Below, piece by piece: positions 51,510-59,908 of a stretch of DNA of 64,000 nucleotides (position 1 is its first letter; each line of letters starts with the position of its first letter). The notes under the pieces were generated by a model that ran no database searches, was not told where the DNA came from, and was given only the letters and a program-made list of their open reading frames with translations. This DNA comes from Clavibacter nebraskensis NCPPB 2581 (GTDB taxonomy: Bacteria > Actinomycetota > Actinomycetes > Actinomycetales > Microbacteriaceae), in assembly GCF_000355695.1 (NCBI RefSeq), contig NC_020891.1, positions 2,480,001-2,544,000 of the forward strand, written 5' to 3'. Position numbers and translations under genes: made by a program.

Positions 51510-51718
51510 TCGTTCGCGTCCGAGGCGGCGGGCGCGTCGCCCCAGCCCTGCGGGGCATCCTCGGCGGCGCGCACCGCGGGAGCGTGCGCGTCGGCCTGCG
51601 GCGTGGGGTCGGATCCGGGGACGGGCGGCGTCGACGCGCGCCGCGACCGGCGGGCCGGGCGGCGCTCCCCCGCGGTGTCGGCCGCCGGGTCGGCGTCCGG
51701 CGCGTCGCGCTCCGGCAT
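51470..51718 (-). CDS. Small disordered protein coupled to the helicase-like gene
   Basis: An 82-residue hydrophilic protein, very rich in Asp, Ala, Pro and Arg, with a basic patch RRPARRSRRAST and an end DRLRLDRPPHWG. Its ATG overlaps the stop of the giant helicase-like gene by four bases (ATGA), so it should be made in step with it. No known domain. It could be a partner or solubility factor of the large protein; this is only positional inference. Confidence 0.6.
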   Translation of the reverse strand: MPERDAPDADPAADTAGERRPARRSRRASTPPVPGSDPTPQADAHAPAVRAAEDAPQGWGDAPAASDANDDRLRLDRPPHWG

Positions 51719-54700
51719 CAGTCCGCCCGGTGCGCGCCGGCCTGGACCTGCACGGGCGCGGTGACCGGGTGCGCGTCCGAGATCGCGCCGAGGGCGGTGG
51801 CGATGCGGCGGGCGACGGCGTCCGGATCCGCGAACAGCTCGAAGGAGTGCACGCGGAGGTAGTGCCAGCCGAGGCGCTTGAGCATCTCCGGGCGGAGGCG
51901 CAGCGACTCGCGGAGGCTCGTCTGGTTGACCACCGGATCCGTCTCGATCGCGATGGCCCGGCCGCCGTAGGACGCGACGAGGCCGAGCTTGTCGCGGTGC
52001 CCGAGGGCGGGCGCGAGCCCGAGGCCCTCGAGGCGGCGCGCGAGGTCGACGAGCATGGCGTCGCCGTCGTCCGGGATCGGGTCCTCCTTGAAACGCGCCT
52101 CCGCCTCCGAGAGGATCTGCGCGAGCGCGACGATGCCGTGCTTCATCCGGTCCTGGTCGATGTCCGAGGGCTGGAAGCAGGAGACGACCACCATCGAGCG
52201 ACGCGCGCGCGTCATGGCGACGGCGAGCAGGCGCTCCCCGCCGGGCGCCGCCAGGGCACCGAAGTTCGACAGCACGCGGCCGTGCGGGGTGCGACCGTAG
52301 CCGACCGAGAAGATCACGCGGTCGCGGCTCTGCGCGACGCACTGCTCGAGCGTCGCGACCATGAACGGCTCGGCGCGATCGCCGATGAAGAACTCGGTGA
52401 CGTCGCTGCGCTTGGCGGCCGCGTGGAGCACGGCCTGCTGCACGCGCACGGCGTGCCGGGCGCTCGCGGTGATGACCATGAGCGACTCGCGCGGGCGGTG
52501 GCTCGCGTGGTCGAGCACGAGCTCCACCACGCGGATCACCTCGGCGTCGACGCTCTCGACGGCGCCGGTGTCCTCGTCGGGCATGCCGTGGCCGTCGGCG
52601 ACGAAGTCGAGCGACAGGCTGCCGTGGCCGAGGAACGTGCCCGCCCACGGGAGGGACTGGATCCGGCCACCGTAGAAGCGGCGGTTGACGAGCTCGGCCA
52701 GGTCCTCGCCGCCCGCGCGGTAGCTGCGCGTGAGGGAGAGGGTGGGCAGCAGCTCGCCGAGGCGCGCGAGCGCGGAGTCGGCGTGGCGCACCTCGAGCGT
52801 GGAGTCGTCGTCCGCGAGCTGCGGCGTGGAGCGCTCGGGCTGCGGGACGACCGCGATCGTGAACGGCGACGGGGTCTGCGTGACCGGATCGCCGAACACG
52901 ACGGTCTGCTTGCCGCGCCGGATGCCGCCGAGGGCCTCCGCGAGCGTCATGGCGCCGGCGTCGACGAGGAACACGGCGTCGAACGGCATCTCGTCGGTGA
53001 TCGCGGGCACCTCGTAGGGCGACGCGAGCCAGACCGGCGCGATGGTGCGGGAGAGGTGGGGCGCGGAGTGGTGGAGGGCCGCGGCGTCGACGGGGGCGGA
53101 TCCGCCGAGCAGCTGGCGCAGGTGGTGCGCCTCCTCGGGCCAGTCGACCACGCCGATCTTCCACGTCTCCGCGAGCTGCCACGCGAGCAGGCCCGCACTG
53201 GCGGCGGCGTGCGCCTCGTCGACGAGGCGGAAGTCGGACTCGAGGCGGTCGAGCACGCTCGTGTTCGCGTTGAGGAGCGCCTTGTCGCCTGCGAGCATCT
53301 GCTCGAGCACGGACTGCCACCACGCGAGCTCGAGCTCGGCGGCGACGGCCTCCTGCGGCACGTGCCGGTCGGAGAGGTCGCGGAGCAGCGGATCGAGGTC
53401 GAGGCGGCGGAGCTCCGCCAGCAGGGAGGTGCGCTCCTGCAGGTTCTGGAGCACCTCGCTGTCCTCGGCGAGCTGGGCGACCTTCTCGCGCAGCTCGGCG
53501 ATGGGGAGCTTGCCGAGCGGTGTCGGACGGGTGAGCATGCTCAGCGGCTCGTCGAGCACCTTGAGGTCGGCGGCGACCTCCTGGTAGCGCACGTGCACGT
53601 CGGAGATGCCGCGCGGGACCTCGGGGGTGGAGCCGACCGCGACGTAGCGCTGCCACAGGATCCGCTGCTTCTGGATGGCCTTGAGGCTCTCGTGCATGTC
53701 GGAGATGTGGACGCCGGGGCGCACGTACTCGCGCGCGAGCTTGCGGAGGCGACGGCGCGTGATGCTCGTCATCTCGGGGGCGTCGCGACGGGATCCGGTG
53801 GCCGCGATGATCTCGCTGAGCGACCGGTCGAACACGACGGGCTGGAACTTGTCGAGCGTCTCGCGCACGTCGAGGAGGAGGCGGAGGTACACGCCGAGCT
53901 CGTCGATGGACGTGTAGGCGCGCATCCGCGTCTGGCCGATGAGCTCGTCCGCGCGCTCGAGGAGGCGCGGCAGGCTGTCGGCGGAGAGCGACTTCGCGAG
54001 GTCGTGCGCGTGCGTCGCGGCGGCGCTCGTGGAGAAGGTGGCGCCGTACCAGGGCGAGTCGCCCGGGCCGTACCGGAACTCGCCGAGGCTCGCGGCCTTG
54101 ACGAGCGAGGCGGCGGCGCTGGCGCGGTCGTGCGCGATCGCGACGACCGCCTCGCGGGTGAGGCGCGCGGTGGTGGCCGGCGGATCCGGCAGGAGCGCCA
54201 GGCGCGACAGCTCGCCGAGCGCGTCGAGCACGGAGACGCCGAGGTCCTTGTCGGGACGCCCGAGCGCGAAGCGGTAGTCGAGCAGCACGTGACGGAGGCG
54301 CACGAGCGCGTCGTCGACCTCGGCGGTCTGCGCGGGCGCGGCCTTCTCGTTGCGGACGATGGACTGCACCACGTCGCGCTTGAGCGACTTGGGCGCGACC
54401 GCGAGGCCGGGGAGGCCCACGTCGGCGAGCCGCTGCGCGATCCCCTTCAGCGAGGAGGCGCGCGGGCTCACGACGAGCACGCGCTTGTGCTGCGCGACCA
54501 GGCAGCCGATGGAGTTGACGATGGTCTGCGTGCCGCCGGTGCCCGGCAGCGTGGTCACCACGAGCGAGTTGCCCGCGTTGATCTGCGCGATGACGTACTC
54601 CTGCTCGGGATCCGCGTCGAGCAGCAGAGTGTCGGTGACGGGCGGGCGCTGGTCCTGCGGGATCGGGTCCACGGGCGCATAGGCCTCGCCGACGCCCCAC

Positions 54701-55443
54701 TTCGCGGTCGGGTTGCCGGCGATAGCGTCGATGACGAGGTGCTCGAGGTGCTCGGCGTCCTCGGCGAGCGCCCGGCCCACCTCCGCGAACGACGAGACGA
54801 CGAGGCGCGGCTGTACGGCGAAGGCCGGCAGGTGCGAGGTGAGTCCGCGGAGGCGGTCGATGACGGGCTGCGGCTTGAAGGCGCCGTTCTGCACGGCGAG
54901 CGCGACGAACGAGTCGGCGTCGAGCGTGATCTGGAACTGCTCCTCGAGGGCGCGCGCGAGCGCCGGGTTGAGGAACGGCTGGCCCTTGAGGCGCACCTCG
55001 TAGTCGCTGCCGTGGCGGCGGATCGCGAGCGGGCGCAGCAGCACGGGCGCGCGGAACTGCTCGTCGGCGAAGCGCCACTCGGCGAGGCCGATGGCCAGGT
55101 GGATCGACTCGATGCCCCGGGCCGAGACCAGCTCGATGCCCTTCTGGGTGATGCGGTTCGCGGCCTTGCGGGCGCTGCGGAGCGCGAGGTCGTCGCGGAT
55201 GAGGGACGACAGCAGCGTCGTCTTGCCCGTGATGAACTGCGCGAGGCCGCCCGGATGCGTGGTGCTCAGCTCGATTCGGGAGCCGGGCGCGTCCACGAAG
55301 TGGAGGAGAGGAGAGGTGCCGCCGATGCCGGCCAGCTGCGCGCGCCACTCGCGCCAGCGGGGCTCGGCCACGTTGCCACTCCCGAGCTGCACGTCGCCGA
55401 CGCGGAGGTCGTGGGGGCTGGTGCTGTTGTGGGAAGCATTCAC
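51718..55443 (-). CDS. Giant SF1 helicase-like protein with degenerate Walker motifs and C-terminal Vsr-like nuclease domain
   Basis: About 1241 residues. The GTG at 55443 is chosen because GAGGACC lies just upstream; an in-frame GTG at 55521 would add 26 residues but lacks a signal. An N-terminal DUF4011-like region leads to the helicase core. Walker A reads LPGTGGTQT (about residue 300), with Gln in place of the ATP-binding Lys. The Walker B position reads FLVDAGAM (about 828) instead of DEAS/Q. Later helicase motifs persist (FGDPVTQTPSPF, LTRSYRAGGEDL, VAMTRARRSMVVV). The last 100 residues resemble Vsr/DUF559-type nuclease-like domains (SYGGRAIAIETDP, LRLRPEMLKRLGWHYLRVHSFELF). It may bind rather than hydrolyse ATP, or be a pseudo-helicase. 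Possible nucleic-acid or defence role. Confidence 0.78.
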   Translation of the reverse strand: MNASHNSTSPHDLRVGDVQLGSGNVAEPRWREWRAQLAGIGGTSPLLHFVDAPGSRIELSTTHPGGLAQFITGKTTLLSSLIRDDLALRSARKAANRITQKGIELVSARGIESIHLAIGLAEWRFADEQFRAPVLLRPLAIRRHGSDYEVRLKGQPFLNPALARALEEQFQITLDADSFVALAVQNGAFKPQPVIDRLRGLTSHLPAFAVQPRLVVSSFAEVGRALAEDAEHLEHLVIDAIAGNPTAKWGVGEAYAPVDPIPQDQRPPVTDTLLLDADPEQEYVIAQINAGNSLVVTTLPGTGGTQTIVNSIGCLVAQHKRVLVVSPRASSLKGIAQRLADVGLPGLAVAPKSLKRDVVQSIVRNEKAAPAQTAEVDDALVRLRHVLLDYRFALGRPDKDLGVSVLDALGELSRLALLPDPPATTARLTREAVVAIAHDRASAAASLVKAASLGEFRYGPGDSPWYGATFSTSAAATHAHDLAKSLSADSLPRLLERADELIGQTRMRAYTSIDELGVYLRLLLDVRETLDKFQPVVFDRSLSEIIAATGSRRDAPEMTSITRRRLRKLAREYVRPGVHISDMHESLKAIQKQRILWQRYVAVGSTPEVPRGISDVHVRYQEVAADLKVLDEPLSMLTRPTPLGKLPIAELREKVAQLAEDSEVLQNLQERTSLLAELRRLDLDPLLRDLSDRHVPQEAVAAELELAWWQSVLEQMLAGDKALLNANTSVLDRLESDFRLVDEAHAAASAGLLAWQLAETWKIGVVDWPEEAHHLRQLLGGSAPVDAAALHHSAPHLSRTIAPVWLASPYEVPAITDEMPFDAVFLVDAGAMTLAEALGGIRRGKQTVVFGDPVTQTPSPFTIAVVPQPERSTPQLADDDSTLEVRHADSALARLGELLPTLSLTRSYRAGGEDLAELVNRRFYGGRIQSLPWAGTFLGHGSLSLDFVADGHGMPDEDTGAVESVDAEVIRVVELVLDHASHRPRESLMVITASARHAVRVQQAVLHAAAKRSDVTEFFIGDRAEPFMVATLEQCVAQSRDRVIFSVGYGRTPHGRVLSNFGALAAPGGERLLAVAMTRARRSMVVVSCFQPSDIDQDRMKHGIVALAQILSEAEARFKEDPIPDDGDAMLVDLARRLEGLGLAPALGHRDKLGLVASYGGRAIAIETDPVVNQTSLRESLRLRPEMLKRLGWHYLRVHSFELFADPDAVARRIATALGAISDAHPVTAPVQVQAGAHRAD

Positions 55444-55584
55444 GTGGGGGTCCTCAAGAGGCTCGGCGGCGAACCCGGAGAGCAGGTCGTCGTCGTCGGA
55501 TCGTTCATTGGCACGCCACACCCAGCAACAGTACGACGCGGCAGGTGGGGAAACCGGCAGGCGGGGCGGCGCGGGGCCGGATCT

Positions 55585-55605
55585 GCGGGGGCGCGCCGCC
55601 CCCGC
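55585..55605. terminator. G+C-rich hairpin upstream of tRNA-Arg
   Basis: Stem GCGGGGGC / GCCCCCGC with a five-base loop, in the 230-base gap between the divergent helicase-like gene and tRNA-Arg. It may insulate the two; the rest of the gap is G+C-rich and featureless apart from the tRNA promoter. Confidence 0.35.
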
Positions 55606-55657
55606 TCCGGCCCGCGCTCCGCCGCCTCGCGCCTCGGCCGGCCGGACTCCCCTCCGC

Positions 55658-55663
55658 TACCAT
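55658..55663 (+). promoter_or_regulatory. -10 element TACCAT for tRNA-Arg
   Basis: TANNNT box 10 bases before the tRNA 5' end. Confidence 0.5.
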
Positions 55664-55673
55664 GGGCCGGTCA

Positions 55674-55745
55674 GCCTCTGTAGCTCAATGGAAGAGCAGT
55701 TCCGTCCTAAGGAAAGGGTTGGGGGTTCGAGTCCCTCCAGGGGCA
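55674..55745 (+). tRNA. tRNA-Arg (anticodon CCT)
   Basis: A 72-base tRNA. Acceptor GCCTCTG pairs with CAGGGGC. The anticodon arm TTCC-GTCCTAA-GGAA carries anticodon CCT, for AGG codons. The T-arm is GGGGGTTCGAGTCCCTC. CCA is not encoded. tRNA-Arg(CCT) 3' ends are common integration sites; the genes that follow look accessory. I could not find a direct repeat of the 3' end downstream within the window. Confidence 0.93.
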
Positions 55746-55771
55746 CCTTCCGCTTCGTGATATCGGCCCGC

Positions 55772-55777
55772 TATCAT
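55772..55777 (+). promoter_or_regulatory. -10 element TATCAT for the toxin-antitoxin pair (leaderless)
   Basis: TANNNT box seven bases before the ATG at 55785. Confidence 0.5.
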
Positions 55778-55784
55778 CACGGGC

Positions 55785-56246
55785 ATGAGCGATGCGTCCG
55801 TCGGTGAGGAGCTGCGGCGCCTCCGCCGTCTCGCCGCGCTGTCCCAACGCCAGCTCGCCGCGCTCGCCGATGTGCCGCAGCCCAACATCGCCGCCTACGA
55901 GAGCGGACGCCGGCAGCCGTCGGCGGAGACCATGGGACGCCTTCGTGCCGCGCTGGGCATCCCGTCGCTCGACCGGGTCCGAGCGTCACGGGAGCGCATC
56001 CTCGAGGTCGCGGCTCGCTGCCGCGTGGACGACATCCGCGTGTTCGGGTCCGTCGCACGCGGGGACGCCACGGCGGGGTCCGACGTCGATCTCCTCGTGC
56101 ACCCGGCGCCGGACGCGTCCATCTTCGACGTGGCGGGGTTCATGGCCGAGGTGACGGAGCTCCTCGGCGTCCACGTCGACGTGGTCTCCGATCGGGGCAC
56201 GGGGCCGGTCATGGACCGCATCCGCGCCGAGGCGGTCGCCCTGTGA
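55785..56246 (+). CDS. MNT-type nucleotidyltransferase antitoxin fused to an XRE helix-turn-helix
   Basis: A 153-residue fusion. Residues 7-60 form an XRE HTH (LRRLRRLAALSQRQLAALADVPQPNIAAYESGRR). Residues 80-150 form a minimal nucleotidyltransferase with the exact GS-X10-D-X-D motif (G88-S89, D100, D102). MntA-type antitoxins of HEPN/MNT modules transfer AMP to a Tyr of the partner HEPN toxin. The HTH would add DNA-binding autoregulation. The stop overlaps the toxin start by four bases. It is the first gene after tRNA-Arg. Confidence 0.87.
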   Translation: MSDASVGEELRRLRRLAALSQRQLAALADVPQPNIAAYESGRRQPSAETMGRLRAALGIPSLDRVRASRERILEVAARCRVDDIRVFGSVARGDATAGSDVDLLVHPAPDASIFDVAGFMAEVTELLGVHVDVVSDRGTGPVMDRIRAEAVAL

Positions 56247-56578
56247 TGCTCGACGAGGAGCGTGTCCCGGCGCTGCTCGCCGACATCGCGCGCTTCGCAG
56301 CCTCCGCGCGTCGAGTGGTGGAACGCGGGCATGCCCGCTTCGCCGACCCCAACGACGACGAGCAGCGGCGGATCGCGTGCTCGCTGGTGGTGGATCTCTC
56401 CACCGCAGCCGCGCGGTTGCCGCCCTCCTTCCGCGAGGCGCACCCGGACGTCAATTGGAACGGCATCCGCGCGGTGCGGAACTTCATCGCGCACGACTAC
56501 GCCGGGACCGATCAGGAGATCCTGTGGGCGGCGATGGCGGTGGACTTCCCCCGGGTGGCGCGGGCGCTGCTGGGGTGA
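56243..56578 (+). CDS. HEPN-domain toxin (DUF86)
   Basis: A 111-residue all-helical HEPN protein with the RNase/AMPylation motif R-X4-H-X-Y intact: R79, H84 and Y86 in RNFIAHDY. In characterised HEPN/MNT systems the HEPN protein is an RNA-cleaving toxin, and the cognate MNT adenylylates the motif Tyr to silence it. The start is the GTG at 56243 (GTGA overlap with the antitoxin) or the adjacent ATG at 56246. Together with the gene before it this forms a type VII-like toxin-antitoxin operon. Confidence 0.88.
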   Translation: MMLDEERVPALLADIARFAASARRVVERGHARFADPNDDEQRRIACSLVVDLSTAAARLPPSFREAHPDVNWNGIRAVRNFIAHDYAGTDQEILWAAMAVDFPRVARALLG

Positions 56579-56588
56579 GCGCTCCGCG

Positions 56589-57701
56589 CTAGGCGCCGAC
56601 CGCGTCCCCCGCGTGCACGCGGATCGCCTCGCGGATCGAATCCGCGTGCGCATAGATCTCGTCGAGCGAGCCGATCGGGTGCCGCGTCTCGACCTTGTGC
56701 GCGTCGAAGAGGCCGAGGTACTTCTGCTTCTTGCCGTTGAAGTGCAGGCGCGCGATGGGCTTGCGGTTGTTGTCGTCGAGGAGGATCGCGAGGTACGACT
56801 TCGCGTCGCGGTGCACCACGCGCTGCGGCTTCACCTCGCTGCAGGCGATCGCCTTGACGATCTGGTAGCCCTCGAGCTCCTCGAGCGTCGTCTCGATCTC
56901 GGTGTCGCGGTCGAGATCGGCCTCGACGACCTCCTCGCTCGTGATCGCGTCGGCCGACGCCGCGGTGGGCGCCGCGGGGAACGCAGGCGCCCCGAGGGCG
57001 GTCTTCAGGCGGTCGTTCACCTGCTCGTTGAGGTACTGCTTCGAGGCCTTGCCGACGAGCGTCGTGAACTGGTCGCGCACCTTCTCCGTGAACGAGCCCT
57101 CGTACACACGGCGGGTGAGGAGCTTCACCCATTCCGTGGTCGGCTCGCGGAACTCGGCAGCGATCGCCCGCTTCAACGAACCCACGTACTTGAGCTCGCC
57201 GGCCGCGCTGATGATCGAGTCGAGGTCGAACACGTCCTTGGTGAGCTTCATCAGCTCGGGCAGCAGGGTCTCGTCGATGTCCGCGAGGTCGAGCACCAGG
57301 AACGGCTTCTCGTCCATGCGGTTGGGCGCGTCGAGGTCCGTGTAGAAGTGATAGGTCTCGCCGTTGGTGAGCACCGCGATGCGCGCGTTCGTCACGGCGA
57401 AGTAGCGGAAGAGCTGCGAGGCGTGCTCGATCTTGAGCGGCTCGGTCGACTTCTTGCACTCGATGAGGATCTGCACCTCGCCGTCGCGCATGATCGCGTA
57501 GTCGATCTTCTCGCCCTTCTTGAGGCCGAGGTCCGCGGTGAACTCGGGGACCACCTCGAGCGGGTTGAAGACGTCGTATCCGAGGATCGTGGAGATGAAC
57601 GGCATGATGAACGCGTTCTTCGTCGCCTCCTCCGTCTGGATGGCATCGCGCTGATTGCGGACCTTCAGGGCCAGCGCGGCCAGTCGTTCGGCGAATTCCA
57701 T
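56589..57701 (-). CDS. HsdR N-terminal-like (PD-(D/E)XK) nuclease-domain protein
   Basis: A 370-residue protein. The first 130 residues are a type I restriction HsdR-N-like nuclease fold: TKNAFIMPFISTILGYDVFNP, VPEFTADLG, then D67 and E81-x-K83 (KIDYAIMRDGEVQILIECKK), a complete PD-(D/E)XK site. There is no helicase part. The middle is helical, and the C-terminal 90 residues (AKSYLAILLDDNNRKPIARLHFNGKKQKYLGLFD) resemble the extra domain of other standalone HsdR-N proteins. The ATG at 57701 follows a GGGAG. No methyltransferase or specificity subunit is nearby, so it is not a classic type I enzyme. Likely DNA-targeting defence nuclease. Confidence 0.8.
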   Translation of the reverse strand: MEFAERLAALALKVRNQRDAIQTEEATKNAFIMPFISTILGYDVFNPLEVVPEFTADLGLKKGEKIDYAIMRDGEVQILIECKKSTEPLKIEHASQLFRYFAVTNARIAVLTNGETYHFYTDLDAPNRMDEKPFLVLDLADIDETLLPELMKLTKDVFDLDSIISAAGELKYVGSLKRAIAAEFREPTTEWVKLLTRRVYEGSFTEKVRDQFTTLVGKASKQYLNEQVNDRLKTALGAPAFPAAPTAASADAITSEEVVEADLDRDTEIETTLEELEGYQIVKAIACSEVKPQRVVHRDAKSYLAILLDDNNRKPIARLHFNGKKQKYLGLFDAHKVETRHPIGSLDEIYAHADSIREAIRVHAGDAVGA

Positions 57702-57797
57702 GGGGACTCCCTCATCTCGGTGATGCCGACGATACGGAGGTCCATGCGCGTTCATGGATATGCGGATGCCCCCATTTCGGGTCGGGAGGTCGCCTGC

Positions 57798-57803
57798 TAC
57801 CGT
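57798..57803 (+). promoter_or_regulatory. -10 element TACCGT (leaderless)
   Basis: TANNNT box six bases before the ATG at 57810. Only about 100 bases separate this promoter from the divergent nuclease gene. Confidence 0.55.
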
Positions 57804-57809
57804 GACCGC

Positions 57810-58130
57810 ATGGCCAGCCGAGACGTGCGCGACGAGCTCGCGGCGTTCGTCGCCGAGCGAGACTGGGCGCAGTTCCACACACCGGAGAACCTCGCGAAGA
57901 GCGTCGCCATCGAGGCGGGCGAGCTGCTGGAGTGCTACCAGTGGGATGCCGACGGCGACCCCGAGCAGGTGAAGGCCGAACTGGCCGACGTCCTCACCTA
58001 CTGCCTGCTGCTCGCCGAACGCCTGGGCCTCGATCCCGACGAGATCGTGCAGGACAAGCTGGCCGTCACGCGGGCCAAGTACCCCGTCGACAAGGCGCGT
58101 GGCCGCAGCACCCGGTATGACGCACTTTGA
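57810..58130 (+). CDS. MazG-like nucleotide pyrophosphohydrolase
   Basis: A 106-residue all-alpha NTP pyrophosphatase of the MazG/dCTP-pyrophosphatase (RS21-C6) group. The metal-binding EAGELLE (residues 32-38) and the second ELADVLTYCLLLAE (about 56-69) give the E-x-x-E...E-x-x-D pattern. FHTPENLAKSVAIEAGELLE is the typical N-terminal stretch. Substrates are non-canonical or deoxy NTPs. It overlaps the helicase gene downstream by 14 bases, so the pair is tightly coupled. Confidence 0.85.
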   Translation: MASRDVRDELAAFVAERDWAQFHTPENLAKSVAIEAGELLECYQWDADGDPEQVKAELADVLTYCLLLAERLGLDPDEIVQDKLAVTRAKYPVDKARGRSTRYDAL

Positions 58131-59892
58131 CGTCCGTCGCGTCGCGCTCTCGGGCGACGCGGTCGCACGATGGGGAGCGGAGCATCCTCACAACTCCAAC
58201 TGGCCGGTGGTCTACGTCCTCGACGGTCCGCCCTCAGGGCAGCGGGTCAGAGGCCGGGCGCGCGACGACCTCTACGTGGGGGAATCGCTGCGGGCTGCCG
58301 CACGCCTCGCCCAGCACCTCAAGTCCGATGCGCGCGGTCATCTCGCGACCGCCCGGGTGATCGTCGGCGAGAACTTCAACAAGTCCGTGTGCCTCGACTT
58401 CGAGTCGCGGCTCATCAACCTCTTCTCCGGCGACGGCGCGTACACCGTCCTGAATCGCAACATCGGCATCACGAACGCGGACTACTACGACCGCGTCACC
58501 TACACCGCAGAATTCGAGCGGGTCTTCGAGAAGCTCCGAGCCGAAGGGCTCTTCCACCGCTCCATCGCGGAGATCGAGAACGGCGACCTCTTCAAGCTGT
58601 CCCCGTTCAAGGCGCTCTCCGCCGACCAGGAGGTCGCGGTGGAGCAGGTGCTCGAGGGGCTCGTCGCGGACCGGAAGCCGGGGATCGAGAGCACGACGGT
58701 GATCCAGGGAGAGCCTGGCACCGGCAAGACCGTGGTGGGGATCTACCTGCTCAAGCTGATCGCGGACATCGGTCGGCTCCCGGTAGACGACGTGCTCGAC
58801 AGCGATTACCTGTTCGCCGACTTCTTCCTCGGCGAGAATCGCGAAGCGCTCCAAGGGATGCGGACCGGGTTCGTCATCCCGCAGCAGTCCCTGCGCGAGA
58901 GCGTGAAGAAGGTGTTCACCCGGACCCCCGGATTGCAGGGCGTCGAGGTCCTGACGCCCTTCCAGGTCGGCGAGAGCGCCGGACGCTTCGATCTCCTGGT
59001 CGTCGATGAGGCGCATCGCCTGAACCGCCGGGCGAACCAGGCGTCGGGGCCGCTGAACCGCATGTTCGAGGACATCACGGTCGCCCTCTTCGGTGAAGAC
59101 GACAAGCAGAAGACGCAGCTCGACTGGATTCGAGCGAAGAGCACCCACCAGATCCTCATGATCGACCCGGCGCAGAGCGTCAGGCCCGCCGACCTCGGCG
59201 CGGCCACCATCGACGGCGTCATCGCGGAGGCACGACGCGATCGGCGTTGGCAGCCGCTCATGTCGCAGATGCGCGTGAGAGCGGGCACGGATTACATCGG
59301 GTACATCCGACGCGTCCTCGGCGCGACGCCGAGTCCGCATCCGGAGAATCCGCTGACCGCGGACGCCCTCGGCGACTACGAGTTCCGAATGTTCGACGAT
59401 GTGAGTGACATGCACGCGGCCATCCGCGACCGCGATCGGGAGCACGGGCTCGCGCGCATGGTCGCGGGCTACGCGTGGGAGTGGGTGTCGAAGAAGGACC
59501 CTCAGGCCTTCGACATCGAGATCGGTGCGTACCGTGCGCGATGGAACAGCACCCAGCGCGACTGGATCGCGTCGGCGAATGCACTGGAGGAAGTGGGGTC
59601 GATCCACACCGTGCAGGGATACGACCTCAACTACACCGGCGTGATCATCGGTCCGGATCTCCGCTACGACCCCGAGGCCGGCCGCCTGTTCATGGATCGG
59701 AACTCCTACTTCGACAAGAAGGGCGAGGAGAACAACCCGACGCTCGGCATCACCTCCTCCGACGACGTCCTGCGCCTGCTCATCAGCAACGACTACGCGG
59801 TGCTCATGACGCGGGGCATCCGCGGGACCTTCGTGCACGTGGTCGATCCCGCGCTACGCGAGCACCTGCGGCCCTATATCCCCACGATGTAG
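58117..59892 (+). CDS. GIY-YIG nuclease fused to a DUF2075 P-loop helicase
   Basis: A 591-residue protein. Residues 30-120 form a GIY-YIG-like nuclease domain (WPVVYVLDG, DLYVGESLRAAARLAQHL, with the catalytic-type Arg and a later Glu in VCLDFESRLINLF). The helicase domain from about 165 (DUF2075) has Walker A GEPGTGKT, Walker B LLVVDEAHRL, motif III ILMIDPAQSV, and the family end ARWNSTQRDWIASANALEEVGSIHTVQGYDLNYTGVIIG with DYAVLMTRGIRG. All ATPase residues are intact. The ATG lies inside the MazG-like gene (14-base overlap). Such proteins recur in defence islands; the exact activity is unknown. Confidence 0.87.
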   Translation: MTHFDVRRVALSGDAVARWGAEHPHNSNWPVVYVLDGPPSGQRVRGRARDDLYVGESLRAAARLAQHLKSDARGHLATARVIVGENFNKSVCLDFESRLINLFSGDGAYTVLNRNIGITNADYYDRVTYTAEFERVFEKLRAEGLFHRSIAEIENGDLFKLSPFKALSADQEVAVEQVLEGLVADRKPGIESTTVIQGEPGTGKTVVGIYLLKLIADIGRLPVDDVLDSDYLFADFFLGENREALQGMRTGFVIPQQSLRESVKKVFTRTPGLQGVEVLTPFQVGESAGRFDLLVVDEAHRLNRRANQASGPLNRMFEDITVALFGEDDKQKTQLDWIRAKSTHQILMIDPAQSVRPADLGAATIDGVIAEARRDRRWQPLMSQMRVRAGTDYIGYIRRVLGATPSPHPENPLTADALGDYEFRMFDDVSDMHAAIRDRDREHGLARMVAGYAWEWVSKKDPQAFDIEIGAYRARWNSTQRDWIASANALEEVGSIHTVQGYDLNYTGVIIGPDLRYDPEAGRLFMDRNSYFDKKGEENNPTLGITSSDDVLRLLISNDYAVLMTRGIRGTFVHVVDPALREHLRPYIPTM

Positions 59893-59908
59893 GACGGATC
59901 GGTGGGGC

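Noticed and set aside
56589-57701. Complete type I restriction-modification system
   Set aside because: Only an HsdR-N-like domain is present; there is no helicase part, methyltransferase or specificity subunit nearby.
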